From JAFGDI01 sp963662515 (GTDB lineage: Bacteria > Planctomycetota > Phycisphaerae > Sedimentisphaerales > SM23-30), in the NCBI GenBank assembly GCA_963662515.1, contig OY759675.1, positions 868,001 through 932,000 on the forward strand: a stretch of DNA of 64,000 nt, read 5' to 3'. The notes under the pieces are model-generated. The model made no database searches. It was given only the letters and a program-made list of their open reading frames with translations, and was not told the DNA's origin. Both the position numbers and the translations under genes were made by a program. Positions within the stretch are counted from its first letter, which is position 1; each line of letters opens with the position of its first letter. Positions 35,430-46,937 of the stretch are shown in pieces.

Positions 35430-36215
35430 TTACTGCGCTTTGCGATTCAGACTGCTGGGGTCTATGGCAAATTCCAGACCATTTGCATGTCTGATCCAGA
35501 GTTTGCCTTCTTCAATACGAATAATCTCCGATTCTCCCAGGGCATCGCCTGCCTCCAGGCGTTTGAGTTGGTTGCCGATCTTTACATAGGCAAAGGCTTC
35601 GTTATCGGTTATGGTTGTACCGATAAATTCAAAGTTCTTGTCAAAGCCCATAATTCGTTTGCGGGCATCTTCGCTGCTTTCGCCAACATCTATTTTAACA
35701 TCATAACCATCGTAATTGCAGCGTATGTAAGTACTGGCGATCTCGGTAATGGTTATTCTTTCTATTATCTCACCTACGCTGGCGGCCTTTCTGTCAACCG
35801 GATTGCTGAATAATAGTTGAGCTCTGGTTTCCTGATCACTGATATTGATGCCGATGAGAGTGAATGGTCTGACTAGGGGCAGGGGGCCGGAGGTTATAGT
35901 GAATATGCCGGTGATGTTTTTAGGCAGGGCTGAGCTGAACAAGGCTGGCTTGAAAATATTTTTTTTGGTGATCGCCTTTATCATTTCAATTTTAGGTATG
36001 GCAGGCAATGCAGGGGTTTGCTCTGCGTCTGAGGGTAAAGTGACTGGTGCAGAACTGCTGTCATTTGTTTCTGCAGTTTCGCTGACAGTGTTTTTAGCTG
36101 GGGCCTGAGGGTCCTGACCCTGCTCTTTCTCAGTGCCATAACAGGCAGATATAAGGCTGAAAGAGCAACACAGTGCAAGTGCAGATATTTTAGAATGTGT
36201 CATTATTTTATTCAC
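35430..36215 (-). CDS. PilP/GspC-like lipoprotein of the pilus or secretion operon
   Basis: 261 residues. The signal peptide ends in the lipobox LISAC (Cys25), predicting a lipoprotein. A Pro/Ala/Thr-rich linker (25-75) leads to two small beta domains: FTLIGINISDQETRAQLLF..VGEIIERITITEI and FEFIGTTITDNEAF..LEAGDALGESEIIRIE. These look like the HR or PilP domains that connect inner-membrane parts to the secretin. It is the last gene of a four-gene minus-strand operon and lies 33 bases after the PilO-like gene. An alternative start four codons later (MTHSKIS) is possible. Family assignment is partly from context. Confidence 0.65.
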   Translation of the reverse strand: MNKIMTHSKISALALCCSFSLISACYGTEKEQGQDPQAPAKNTVSETAETNDSSSAPVTLPSDAEQTPALPAIPKIEMIKAITKKNIFKPALFSSALPKNITGIFTITSGPLPLVRPFTLIGINISDQETRAQLLFSNPVDRKAASVGEIIERITITEIASTYIRCNYDGYDVKIDVGESSEDARKRIMGFDKNFEFIGTTITDNEAFAYVKIGNQLKRLEAGDALGESEIIRIEEGKLWIRHANGLEFAIDPSSLNRKAQ

Positions 36216-36248
36216 TGTATATAATTTTCTACTGTAATTTGAAAGCGA

Positions 36249-36839
36249 TTACTTTAACAGACTGCCCTGGAATAGCTCGTTTTCCTGAGCTGTTTTATCA
36301 GTTTTCTTAACCGGAGCAGCTAAAACCAGAGTTACGGCCAGGTCTTTGTTTTCATCTGTTGCGTTGCCAGGCATGGTGCCGGTTGGATTTTTGCCGGTGT
36401 AATTAACTGTCATACTCTCTATTTTGAGCAGTTTGTTTTGTTCGGCATCAAGTCGTCCCAGAAGCTCTGCCAGCCCTTTTATGGTGGAATTAAATTCAAG
36501 TCGGAATGCTATTTCCCGCATTTGTTCATTGCCGGCAATAGCTCTTTCCTCTGGCGTTGACTGAAAGATAAAGCCTCGTTCAGTTTCCAGTGAGAGTATA
36601 AAGTTACCGTAAGCTGTAAGCCTTTCTCCCGGGTCTTCGTCCATAAACTCCTTAATGCTGTCCCACATTGCAACATAAGGTTCAGTATGGGCGATGTCTT
36701 CTTTGAGCAATGCCAGTTCCATACTTTTGTTTTTTATGGTCTCATCAAGTTCCGAGATGTCGTAGGTGGTAAAAAAGTAGGCAAGAGCCGCCAGAGCTAT
36801 TACTATGGTCAGGAATAATGCTGTATGCTTTCTCGTCAT
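36249..36839 (-). CDS. PilO/GspM-like inner-membrane protein
   Basis: 196 residues. One N-terminal membrane helix (ALFLTIVIALAALAYFFTTY, about 7-26), a short coiled coil (ELDETIKNKSMELALLKEDI), then a ferredoxin-like periplasmic part containing REIAFRLEFNSTIKGLAELL and LLKIESMTVNY, as in PilO. The ATG overlaps the stop of the upstream PilM-N gene by four bases, so translation is coupled. PilO-type proteins dimerise with PilN-type partners to align the assembly platform. Sequence similarity is low, so operon position carries part of the weight. Confidence 0.72.
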   Translation of the reverse strand: MTRKHTALFLTIVIALAALAYFFTTYDISELDETIKNKSMELALLKEDIAHTEPYVAMWDSIKEFMDEDPGERLTAYGNFILSLETERGFIFQSTPEERAIAGNEQMREIAFRLEFNSTIKGLAELLGRLDAEQNKLLKIESMTVNYTGKNPTGTMPGNATDENKDLAVTLVLAAPVKKTDKTAQENELFQGSLLK

Positions 36840-38338
36840 AGTTTTGAGCCCTCCTTGTTAACTACTTGAGGGTTAAGCGGTCGAACTATATTAAATGTAA
36901 TGGAGATATTGGTTGGATAAAACTCATCTGTTTTGTCATTGGTTCTGCCGCCGTCCTGAATATCCCTGAACAGTGGAGATTTTTTCAGATTGCCGGTTAT
37001 GTAGCTTGTCAGTCCGGCTTCATTTGCCTTGATCGACAGTTTTACATTATAGCCATAGGTCGCCCGGTCAGAAAAGACCGAGAGATTGGTAATGTATGCC
37101 TTTTCCGTGGGAGGCATAAGACGAGTTATTTCATATAAGATCCTCAGATATTCCAGTCTTGTGCCGCCCTGAGTCTGAGAGATATAACCGGCACAATTCA
37201 TCCATTGTTCCTGTGCTTTAAATACAGGAACTTTCTGTATCTGATATTGAGCGATAGACCTTTCCAGGTTTTTTATAGTGCTCTTTCTCTGGCCAATGAT
37301 GCCAAACCACAGGGCGATAGCGACACTGGCGATCAGAATGATCAACAGCCGCAGGATGGCTCTACTGGTATTTTGATTCTCATTTGCCCTTACTTCCTTA
37401 ATATGGAGATAGTCAAAGCATTCCCGGGCAAGGTGCAGACCGTTGAGAGCTGCTCCGATAGCAGCTGAATAAGTTGCCTGCGGCTCTTGTGGTTTTTTTT
37501 GCCATGACAGACCCAGGTCTGGCGGGCAGATAGTTATTTCCAGAGCAGTATCGGCAGTTAGAGCAGCAGCTACGGTCTGAGCCCATTTCTGCTGGTCACA
37601 GTGATTTTCGTGATCTGAGATAAATATTCGAGTAGGTATTATCAGATCAGATTGACTGAGTTTCATCGTATTAAAAATACGAATAATACTGCTGGCATCT
37701 TCGCGGCCATCGCCAGTGGTGCTGGCTGCTACTGCCTGGATATGTGCCAGTCCGAAATTATCCGTCAGGGCCAGATATATCCGATTTTCATCCCGGAATA
37801 CTGCTGCTGAATTTTTCCTGTCTGCAATGTTACAGCTCTGATAGAGGCTGTTCACAGATGCTACAGCACGCAGATCGATCGTTTTCAGGCGAAGATTGCT
37901 GTATTCTGCCAGTTTCTTCACTTGTGCTATTTCATTTTTATTTGCTGGTGCTGCCAGTATGTAATTGCATTCTTTTAATTCAGAAGCCGGCAACCAGGTG
38001 TCGATCACTACCTCATCTGCTGTGCCTAGCAGTGATTCACTCATAAGCTTTACAACAGATTCTATTATCTGTTTTTGACTCAGGTTGTCATTAGTTGTTG
38101 ATTGAGCCGGCAGATAATACCTTTTTACCAGAGAGGGCCTTTGATTGATCGCTATTACCGCATCGCTTTTGTGCCAGCCATGAGAAATCAGTTTTTTGAG
38201 CAGTTCATCACCGCAATTTGTAATGTCGGCATTGTGGTCATTAGTCAGGGTAAAACCGCCGCAAACTATTAGCTTGCCTCGCTTATGTTTGAGTTTTACT
38301 ACTCGTATGGTATTGTCGGTCAGGTCTATTCCAAGCAT
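36836..38338 (-). CDS. PilM-PilN (GspL-like) fusion, assembly-platform protein
   Basis: 500 residues. The first 330 residues look like an actin-fold PilM domain: MLGIDLTDNTIRVVKLKHKRGKL at the start, VIAINQRPSLVKRYYLP, and VVIDTWLPASELKECNYILA with the phosphate-binding loops partly degraded. A membrane helix lies near 328-348 (LRLLIILIASVAIALWFGII). After it comes a PilN-like periplasmic part (LERSIAQYQIQKVPVFKAQE, TRLMPPTEKAYITNLSVF). Fusion of PilM and PilN is equivalent to GspL of type II secretion. It links the ATPase to the membrane complex. Confidence 0.72.
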   Translation of the reverse strand: MLGIDLTDNTIRVVKLKHKRGKLIVCGGFTLTNDHNADITNCGDELLKKLISHGWHKSDAVIAINQRPSLVKRYYLPAQSTTNDNLSQKQIIESVVKLMSESLLGTADEVVIDTWLPASELKECNYILAAPANKNEIAQVKKLAEYSNLRLKTIDLRAVASVNSLYQSCNIADRKNSAAVFRDENRIYLALTDNFGLAHIQAVAASTTGDGREDASSIIRIFNTMKLSQSDLIIPTRIFISDHENHCDQQKWAQTVAAALTADTALEITICPPDLGLSWQKKPQEPQATYSAAIGAALNGLHLARECFDYLHIKEVRANENQNTSRAILRLLIILIASVAIALWFGIIGQRKSTIKNLERSIAQYQIQKVPVFKAQEQWMNCAGYISQTQGGTRLEYLRILYEITRLMPPTEKAYITNLSVFSDRATYGYNVKLSIKANEAGLTSYITGNLKKSPLFRDIQDGGRTNDKTDEFYPTNISITFNIVRPLNPQVVNKEGSKL

Positions 38339-38437
38339 ATTTACTGCTTTCTCTTTTGTTGATCACGCTTAAGGTTATTTGCCAGCGTTATTATATTTCC
38401 ATAATGTTCAGGGGTTTGCACAGCCGCAGGCAGCTTC

Positions 38438-40156
38438 TTATTCTTTGACGACCCGGTACAATTCTGCCAGCGAAGTTACAGAATCACCAACCAGTTCCAG
38501 GCCATTTTCAAAGAGGGTTTTCATGCCGGCCTGGCGGGCAGACTGCCTTAGTTTCTCTGCCGGTGATCTTTCTATTATCATATTACGCATCTGCTGGTCC
38601 AGGGTGAACATTTCAAAGATGGCTGTACGGCCTTTATATCCGGTGTTGCGACATTCAAAGCAGCCTTGAGCCTGGAAGGTCTTATGACCGCTGAGATAAG
38701 CATTTTCCACGTGGGATAAATGCTCACCTTCGGGTAGCTCGATCCGGCATTTTGGACATAGTTTGCGGACTAGTCGCTGGGCTGCCAGAACTTCCAACGC
38801 TGAGGCTGCCAGATAGGGTTCTATGCCCATTTCCAGCAATCTTACTGGTGCTGAAGTGGCATCATTTGTGTGCAGCGTGCTTAATACCAGATGGCCGGTC
38901 ATTGCCGAAGAAATGGCTATTTTCGCTGTTTCAGTATCGCGTATCTCTCCTATCATGATTATATCAGGGTCGTGACGCAATATGCTTCTCAGGCAATGAG
39001 CAAATGAAAGTCCGATCTCTGGTTTCACCTGGATCTGAGATACATTTTCCAGTTGATATTCAATGGGGTCTTCTACTGTTATTACTTTGCGGTTATGACG
39101 GTCTATGCTGTTAAGCAGTGAATATAGTGTTGTGCTCTTGCCGCTGCCGGTTGGCCCGGTTATAAGAATAACGCCATGAGATGAATTTGCACCCTTGCTG
39201 AGTGTTTCCATCTGGCAGGAATTGAGACCGAGTTTATCAAAACGAACAAAGGCTGTTTCTTTATCCAGAAGACGCAATACCAGGCTTTGGCCAAACATGG
39301 TTGGAACTATTGATACACGCACATCTATAGGGCGTCCCAGGGCCATAAGCCTTATCTGGCCATCCTGGGGAAGCCGCTTTTCGGCTATATCCAGACGGGC
39401 CATTATCTTAATACGCGAAATTATAGCCGCTTCCAGATTTTTTATGTTCGCCGGCACGGATTCGGTTTGTAAAACACCATCTATGCGGTATCTGACCTGT
39501 AAGGTGTTTTCGTAGGGCTCAAGATGGATATCCGATGCCTGGCATTTGATCGCATCGAAAATTAGCTGGTTCACAAAGCGAACAATAGCGGCATCCTGGA
39601 AATCTTCACTTCCGGCATCAATGCGGTCATTATGAGATATATCAGCCGATTCATTGTCAGGCAAAGAATAGTAACTTTCAAGGATAACATCTTCTACGGT
39701 TTCAGCTCCCAGACCATATACCTGCTTAATTATTATGCCCAGATCGTAAGGGCAGGCTAAAACACCAGTTACCTGTATATCTCCCGGACGGACATTATCG
39801 CCAAGTACAGCACAATTCATTCGCAGCCCTATTTCGTCGCATTTTTCGAACTGACCTGGGTCGGCCATGGCGACAGTAATGCGAGTGCCATTAATGGCAA
39901 CAGGGGCAAGAGTAAGCTCATGGGCTAGCCTGGCAGGTAGCAGGCGGGCTAAACTCTGGTTGTAAGGCACTGATTCAGGGCGAATAATAGCTATCTGAAG
40001 GAATTTGCTCAGGCAATCCCAGATTTGTCTTTCTCTTTCCGGGTAATTTCTTAGCAGCCAGTAATGCAGCGGCTCGTGCAATTGCAGGGGGATAGCACCC
40101 AGTTCTGCCGGTTCAAAGGTCTTGCTCTCTAACAGATATGTCTTAAAATCTTCCAT
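38438..40156 (-). CDS. GspE/PilB-type secretion or pilus assembly ATPase
   Basis: 572 residues. N-terminal MshEN-like domain (1-160), then the ATPase core: Walker A GPTGSGKST at 334-342, the Asp box VITVEDPIEYQLENVSQIQV, Walker B region HDPDIIMIGEIRDTETA and the His box LVLSTLHTNDA. A tetracysteine zinc motif follows (CPKC..CFEC, about 475-505), which distinguishes assembly ATPases GspE/PilB from retraction ATPases PilT. It powers pseudopilus or pilus assembly from the cytoplasm. It is the first gene of the operon GspE-PilMN-PilO-PilP; secretin, GspF/PilC and pilins are not in the window. Whether it is type II secretion or type IV pili cannot be decided here. Confidence 0.9.
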   Translation of the reverse strand: MEDFKTYLLESKTFEPAELGAIPLQLHEPLHYWLLRNYPERERQIWDCLSKFLQIAIIRPESVPYNQSLARLLPARLAHELTLAPVAINGTRITVAMADPGQFEKCDEIGLRMNCAVLGDNVRPGDIQVTGVLACPYDLGIIIKQVYGLGAETVEDVILESYYSLPDNESADISHNDRIDAGSEDFQDAAIVRFVNQLIFDAIKCQASDIHLEPYENTLQVRYRIDGVLQTESVPANIKNLEAAIISRIKIMARLDIAEKRLPQDGQIRLMALGRPIDVRVSIVPTMFGQSLVLRLLDKETAFVRFDKLGLNSCQMETLSKGANSSHGVILITGPTGSGKSTTLYSLLNSIDRHNRKVITVEDPIEYQLENVSQIQVKPEIGLSFAHCLRSILRHDPDIIMIGEIRDTETAKIAISSAMTGHLVLSTLHTNDATSAPVRLLEMGIEPYLAASALEVLAAQRLVRKLCPKCRIELPEGEHLSHVENAYLSGHKTFQAQGCFECRNTGYKGRTAIFEMFTLDQQMRNMIIERSPAEKLRQSARQAGMKTLFENGLELVGDSVTSLAELYRVVKE

Positions 40157-40493
40157 AATTTACATCACCCGGGCGGGCCTGATCCATTTTTCTGGTATAA
40201 GCTCAGCTAAAAAAGCCTTTTAGTATCTCTGACAAAAGATTTTATCATAATATGTATCGCTGGCAACCAGAAAATGGAAGTAATATCCCGGCTGGCACAC
40301 TCCTCTTGTATGGCAAATATGTCTGGTGTAATCAAATAAGAAGGAGTTAAGAGCAAAGTAAATAATAAAATACAGACCAGGCTGTAAATTCTGTATTAAT
40401 GTAACTTCTTATAAAACAGAGGTATAAACCCAGTTAACATTATATATCATTAGGAGAATGTGAATTATTTTGAAAAAAATACCAAGTTACCAC
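40157..40493. other. Divergent intergenic region
   Basis: Between the start of the GspE gene (minus) and the rRNA promoter (plus). AT-rich; no ORF or RNA is supported. It must hold the GspE operon promoter, which I could not locate with confidence. No trace of a 16S rRNA gene is present here. Confidence 0.5.
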
Positions 40494-40522
40494 TTGACGA
40501 CTCGTGCTGTAAGTAATATAAT
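40494..40522 (+). promoter_or_regulatory. Promoter of the tRNA-23S-5S operon
   Basis: TTGACG (40494-40499), 17-base spacer, perfect TATAAT (40517-40522). The transcript would start near 40529, followed by a leader hairpin (CATCGGCA..TGCCAACTGATG) and then tRNA-Ile at 40581. Confidence 0.75.
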
Positions 40523-40580
40523 TCCCGGTCTCTTATGAGCATCGGCAGGGCATTGCCAACTGATGGTTGTGGAGAGGTAA

Positions 40581-40654
40581 GGGCTCATAGCTCAGTTGGT
40601 TAGAGCGTTCCGCTGATAACGGAGAGGTCGATAGTTCGACTCTATCTGGGCCCA
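40581..40654 (+). tRNA. tRNA-Ile (GAT)
   Basis: 74 nt with a full cloverleaf. Acceptor GGGCTCA pairs with TGGGCCC (one G-U). The D-loop region is AGCTCAGTTGGTTAGAGC. Anticodon loop CTGATAA has anticodon GAT at 40615-40617, and the T-arm is ATAGTTCGACTCTAT. CCA is not encoded. As in many rRNA operons it pairs with tRNA-Ala, but here no 16S gene precedes it. Confidence 0.97.
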
Positions 40655-40699
40655 TTAGTAAGACGGTTTCTTGAAAACATTAGATAGAAACGGAGTTTT

Positions 40700-40816
40700 A
40701 TGCTGATTTTGATTTTAGCATCATTGCAAGGTTTGATAAGGTCCATGGGCTTTGTTGTTCTTATTGTAGTGATAATAGCTGCTCTTGCAGGCTGGATAAA
40801 AGACAAGATCGGTTAA
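40700..40816 (+). CDS. Small single-helix membrane protein encoded between two tRNA genes
   Basis: 38 codons from ATG to TAA, with GGAG four bases before the start. The peptide begins MLILILASLQGLIRSMG, has the strongly hydrophobic core FVVLIVVIIAALAGW and ends with the charged tail IKDKIG. It would span the membrane once, tail probably inside. It lies entirely in the spacer between tRNA-Ile and tRNA-Ala, in the same direction, so it would be cotranscribed with the stable RNAs. No family recognised. Reality is supported by the ribosome site, the coherent hydrophobic/charged pattern and clean boundaries, but a chance frame of this size cannot be excluded. Confidence 0.5.
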   Translation: MLILILASLQGLIRSMGFVVLIVVIIAALAGWIKDKIG

Positions 40817-40872
40817 AAAGTGAATAATGATTGCCCGGCTATCAGGACTTAGAGTTCTGTCCAGGCAACTAA

Positions 40873-40945
40873 GGGGACGTAGCTCAGCTGGGAGAGCGTC
40901 TGGTTTGCATCCAGAAGGTCGTCGGTTCGATCCCGATCGTCTCCA
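40873..40945 (+). tRNA. tRNA-Ala (TGC)
   Basis: 73 nt. Acceptor GGGGACG pairs with CGTCTCC (one G-U), the D-arm is AGCTCAGCTGGGAGAGC, the anticodon loop TTTGCAT has TGC at 40916-40918, and the T-arm contains GGTTCGATCCC. CCA not encoded. A hairpin (TTGCC..GGAC..GTCC..GGCAA) at about 40830-40870 lies just before it and may guide processing. Confidence 0.97.
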
Positions 40946-41221
40946 TTAGGAAAAAGTTAAAAATTATCAGAATATTGTCTTGACAATCTGAAGATAAAAG
41001 ATACAATTTCCTTCCTTGTCAAAAACGACGCGACAGACTAATGTTTGTAACATCATGATTGACAAGAAAATACAACTGGCACAACAGTTGTGGTTAAGAT
41101 GAAGAAAAAAAGAAAAATAAAAAATTCTTAAAAAACATCTTGACTCTCTGGTTGAAATCAACTAGAATTTGTGACTCGCAAGTGACAGCAAAAAACGCTG
41201 AAACGAGCGAGAAAAAAAAGA

Positions 41222-41233
41222 TGTTCTTTGACA
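41222..41233 (+). promoter_or_regulatory. boxA-like antitermination site
   Basis: TGTTCTTTGACA differs at two positions from the bacterial boxA consensus TGCTCTTTAACA and lies about 180 bases before 23S, the expected place for Nus-factor antitermination in the rRNA spacer. Confidence 0.6.
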
Positions 41234-41238
41234 AATGA

Positions 41239-41251
41239 ATATGAGGTAAAG
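41239..41251 (+). other. 5' arm of the 23S processing stem
   Basis: ATATGAGGTAAAG here is perfectly complementary over 13 bases to CTTTACCTCATAT at 44342-44354 downstream of 23S. Such flanking stems are RNase III processing sites. The region 40946-41414 otherwise contains only AT-rich leader sequence; minus-strand frames there are not credible. Confidence 0.7.
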
Positions 41252-41414
41252 GTAATGAATTGTAAGTGATTATATTTCATGAAGATGAGATATAAGTATT
41301 CTTGCGAGGAATTACAAAAACAAAATACAATTTGTAGATCCGATTTTTTGAATATTAAATATTAAAAGAACGAACCGAGTATCTTATAGCGCGATCACAG
41401 TTTAGAAATAATGT

Positions 41415-44271
<2,857 letters not shown>

Positions 44272-44407
44272 ACATTATTTTTGGACTGTGGTCTGTAAGA
44301 TACGGCAAGTTCTTTTAAGAATCAGTTACAAGTAAATTATACTTTACCTCATATTTTTGATACAAATAGCAATGAATCAGCTTAATAAGCTGTTATTCTA
44401 ACGAGCT

Positions 44408-44513
44408 GTTGGTGGTTATAGTGAGTGTGAAACGCCTGATCCCATTCCGAACTCAGAAGCTAAGGCACTTACGCTGATGATAGTGCGTGAGCGTGAAAGT
44501 AAGTCGCCGCCAA
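44408..44513 (+). rRNA. rrf: 5S ribosomal RNA
   Basis: About 106 nt. The terminal stem GTTGGTGG pairs with CCGCCAAC. The conserved GATCCCATTCCGAACTCAGAAG loop region (in two parts) and the closing GTAAGTCGCC are present. It lies about 135 bases after 23S. Confidence 0.93.
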
Positions 44514-44520
44514 CTTTTAA

Positions 44521-44560
44521 CAAGGCCCTGTGGTTAACTCCGCAGGGCCTTGATCTTTTT
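44521..44560 (+). terminator. rRNA operon terminator
   Basis: CAAGGCCCTG (44521-44530) pairs with CAGGGCCTTG (44543-44552), followed by ATCTTTTT. Confidence 0.92.
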
Positions 44561-44564
44561 AAAG

Positions 44565-44590
44565 TAGGTCAAGCATCCCTGCTTGACATT
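44565..44590 (+). repeat. Small hairpin repeat family, copy 1
   Basis: GTAGGTCAAGCATCCCTGCTTGACATT: stem GTCAAGC/GCTTGAC. Consensus with copies at 46830, 55090 and 55654 is roughly GGTAGCACAAGC-ATCCTT-GCTTGTGATT. The stem varies with compensating changes between copies. Confidence 0.55.
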
Positions 44591-44639
44591 ATATTTTTTC
44601 AGCCTGCGGCGGACTTTGGTTTTACACAGAGCCGCAGAG

Positions 44640-44846
44640 CACTTAGGGCGGTCAAGCCGCAACCAAAAGTAATAAGATATAAGATATAAGTTGATAAGCT
44701 CCGGTTTGCCCCTGCGGGGCAGACTAATTTATTTAAATGTTTGTCTGCTTGCAAATCGATTATTATTCCTTATTTATAAGACAGTTGCAAACGCTAAGTA
44801 AAATAATCGATCATAAAAAACAATATTATGCAGGATAGTATTACAG
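44640..44846 (+). repeat. Long intergenic direct repeat, left copy
   Basis: This copy starts CACTTAGGGCGGTCAAGCCG and ends GCAGGATAGTATTACAG. It matches 56621-56870 in order and orientation. The best conserved part, 44785-44846 against 56808-56869, has four mismatches in 62 bases. The middle contains a short AT-rich microsatellite (ATAAGAT-like units) that is longer in the other copy. Confidence 0.75.
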
Positions 44847-44861
44847 GGTAAATTTAAGATA

Positions 44862-45380
44862 TATTTTGTCTGGATTGAAGGGATTTTAAGGATTTAATAT
44901 TTCTCCTGATTGTATTTTATTCATTCAAAATGCCGGTTATTACACATTACTATTAAATAAGTGGCTGCACCTGGTTTCCAGTTCATCCTGGTTCCCTGGT
45001 TGCTACAACTAACAGAATTGATTTTAGAGTTAAACGCAGAGTCGCAAAGACGCTAAGGGTTTAGGTCTATAGATTAGCACAGGTTCACGCTGATAATATT
45101 TTTTGCGAGGATTATAGGATATGAGGATAATTTCGGGAACTGGTAACTTGCAACAGTGAGGCACAACCCGATTGGAGCGAAGCAACAATCGCACTATTCC
45201 CTTAACCGGTCCCAACTGTAAATGAAAAAAGCGGCTTCCAACGGGTGCTTACGCCGCACGGGCGAGTCTTGGTAACCTGTCTTACTTGTGGGATATTTCT
45301 TTCGTTTGTTATTCTGTTCTGGCAAATTTGCCAGTGGCAACAGTAAGACTTAATAAATCATCTCAACTCCAAACGAAAAG
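44862..45380. other. Non-coding mosaic region
   Basis: No credible gene. It contains fragments that recur elsewhere in the window: GGATTGAAGGGATTTTAAGG near 44875, CGCAGAGTCGCAAAGACGC near 45035, and GTGCTTACGCCGCACGGGCG near 45247, which returns in inverted form near 55690. Such short mosaics are characteristic of this stretch and absent from the left two thirds of the window. Confidence 0.5.
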
Positions 45381-45381
45381 A

Positions 45382-45402
45382 GCGGCTTCCAACGGAAGCC
45401 GC
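45382..45402 (-). terminator. Hairpin downstream of the FN3 small-protein gene
   Basis: GCGGCTTCC-AAC-GGAAGCCGC is a perfect 9-bp stem. The minus-strand continuation TCTTTTCGTTT is T-rich. It lies about 80 bases past the stop at 45484. Confidence 0.5.
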
Positions 45403-45483
45403 CCATACAAATCATTACAATTCAATTAGCCCTCCCGGTGAGCTTGCCTCACCGGGGAATGGGTCAAGGGGCCACGCCCCTTG

Positions 45484-46098
45484 TCAGAGGACGACAGGGA
45501 CTATATTGCTTTCGGTTTCGGACATACCCCAGGTATTACTGCCCTTTACCATATAGTATAGCTTGACGCCAACGGGCTGATCAGCCAATTCCGTCATGGT
45601 ATCATAATAGAAATCTACCATAGTCCAGGGGTTCATACCGCCCGCCGGGTTATTCGTTGTGCGATAGAGCACATAATTGCGGATCACGCCGCCGGTTCGC
45701 GGCTTATTCCATTCCAGGGTAACTGTTCCTTCATTCTGATAGCTGGCCCGCAGATTGAGTACCTGACCGGGTATCTGCGGACTGGTTGGACTGGGCTTGG
45801 GGCTCCAGCCGATCTCGATGAGCTTTTCGGGTTCCGCTGAGGTATCGGCCTCAGAGAGCTTGAGATCATCTCTCATGACATGTTTGACAGAATCCAGCTC
45901 GAGATTCTTGGCCTGCAATGCCAGCTCATATTTGGTCTTAGCTGCGTTCAGGGCCGCTAAAGCCACATTATAAGCCTCCAGCGTATCTTCCAGCGTCGTT
46001 ACTGTCACACTGGGAAAGTCAGTGGCATAAGCCTTATAGCCCGCTACCATCTCATTTGCCAGTTTAATGATATCCTGTTCTTTACTCGGAAACTTCAT
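45484..46098 (-). CDS. Small helical plus FN3-domain protein
   Basis: 204 residues from the ATG at 46098 (AGAAAGGTAC upstream; upstream frame extension rejected). The first 95 residues are a helical hairpin-like part (MKFPSKEQDIIKLANEMVAG then LEAYNVALAALNAAKTKYEL). Residues 96-115 form a linker with LIEIGWSPKPSPTSPQIPGQ, and the rest is one FN3 domain (VTLEWNKPRTGGVIRNYVLY, GVKLYYMVKGSNTWGMSE). Proteins with this helical-plus-FN3 layout occur in several environmental bacteria. Their role is unknown, and no signal peptide is seen. It lies in the repeat-rich accessory region, transcribed away from the restriction locus. Confidence 0.75.
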   Translation of the reverse strand: MKFPSKEQDIIKLANEMVAGYKAYATDFPSVTVTTLEDTLEAYNVALAALNAAKTKYELALQAKNLELDSVKHVMRDDLKLSEADTSAEPEKLIEIGWSPKPSPTSPQIPGQVLNLRASYQNEGTVTLEWNKPRTGGVIRNYVLYRTTNNPAGGMNPWTMVDFYYDTMTELADQPVGVKLYYMVKGSNTWGMSETESNIVPVVL

Positions 46099-46673
46099 AG
46101 AACACCGTACCTTTCTGTGCTCCCGGGCACAAATATTAAAATAGTAATACAATAGCCGGTCAGTCCAGGTATAAACCTGCTGTGAGCTTTATCTGCCGGC
46201 TATCTCACCTGTCAGAAGATATAAACTACAGCATGCAACTGCAAACTGATCTGCATATAACAAACAATTGATCGAACCTCATATTCCAGCTCTGACCTCT
46301 GAAAGAAATTCAGATTCGCGATGGTCAGAACCAGCCAATATCGCCAGCTTCTAACTGTGTAACCCGTTATCCGCTGACAATTGAGCTATCGAAAATACCG
46401 GAACCACTCTTTAATTTAAAATGACATTTTTTTTAATTAACATGACAATATTTGATATTGACCATACTTGCAGAGAATCGAACCTGCAAATAAACCCTTA
46501 ATTTAAGCATATTTAGCGAATGACGGCCTGCTTGCTCATAATGACATAAAAAATTCAAAAAAAAGGAAGTGCAGCCTGATTTCATATTACAGGTAACTGT
46601 TCACGGTTACAAGAAGGCAGAAAGGGTGCAAGTAATTAAGGACACAAGGAAAAGCGTAATTAAGACAAAATCC

Positions 46674-46712
46674 TATTTCTTCTTCACCGTGTAGTTAGTG
46701 GAGGTCCTGGAG
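46674..46712 (+). repeat. 40-bp element, copy 1 (plus orientation)
   Basis: Reads TATTTCTTCTTCACCGTG then TAGTTAGTGGAGGTCCTGGAG. Same family as 46863-46900, and inverted copies at 54886-54925 and 55411-55452. Consensus AATATTTCTTTCACCGTG followed by GTGGWAGTGGAGNTAGTGGAG. Confidence 0.7.
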
Positions 46713-46829
46713 TTTATCCCGAATTTGCTTCGGGTCCGCACGGGCGAATAATTTAAGAGTTTTTTGGCTAGGATTAAAAGGATTTTGAGGATAAAATACG
46801 CTTAATATTTGGATATTAAGCCGGGTTAG

Positions 46830-46856
46830 GTAGCACAACCATCCTTGGTTGTGATT
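46830..46856 (+). repeat. Small hairpin repeat family, copy 2
   Basis: GGTAGCACAACC-ATCCTT-GGTTGTGATTA; stem CACAACC/GGTTGTG (46834-46840 with 46847-46853). Confidence 0.55.
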
Positions 46857-46862
46857 AATATT

Positions 46863-46900
46863 AATATTTCTTCACCGTGTAGTTAGTGGAGCTAGTGGAG
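46863..46900 (+). repeat. 40-bp element, copy 2, directly upstream of hsdM
   Basis: Begins AATATTTCTTCACCGTGTAG and ends GTTAGTGGAGCTAGTGGAG, 37 bases before the hsdM start. With the inverted copy at 54886-54925 it brackets the whole restriction locus. Confidence 0.7.
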
Positions 46901-46937
46901 AAGGGTTAAAACCTGTTTTGAAGGGTAAAATACAATA

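Larger units (their letters stand above)
46099..46862. other. Non-coding region upstream of the restriction locus
   Basis: No gene supported. Near 46468-46490 the minus strand reads like a tRNA T-arm (TGCAGGTTCGATTCTCTGCA), but no complete tRNA can be folded. Hairpin repeat copy 2 lies at 46830-46856, and two copies of the 40-bp element at 46674 and 46863. A GGATTAAAAGGATTTTGAGG fragment near 46770 recalls the one near 44875. Confidence 0.45.

Noticed and set aside
40967..41161. Minus-strand 64-codon frame in the 23S leader
   Set aside because: Lies against a transcribed rRNA leader, lacks a ribosome site and spans low-complexity A-rich sequence.
44477..44689. Plus-strand 70-codon frame starting in 5S rRNA
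   Set aside because: Overlaps 5S, the operon terminator and a repeat; not a plausible protein.
46466..46492. tRNA T-arm-like sequence (possible integrase attachment site)
   Set aside because: Only the arm is present and its stem does not pair properly in tRNA register; no integrase gene is in the window.
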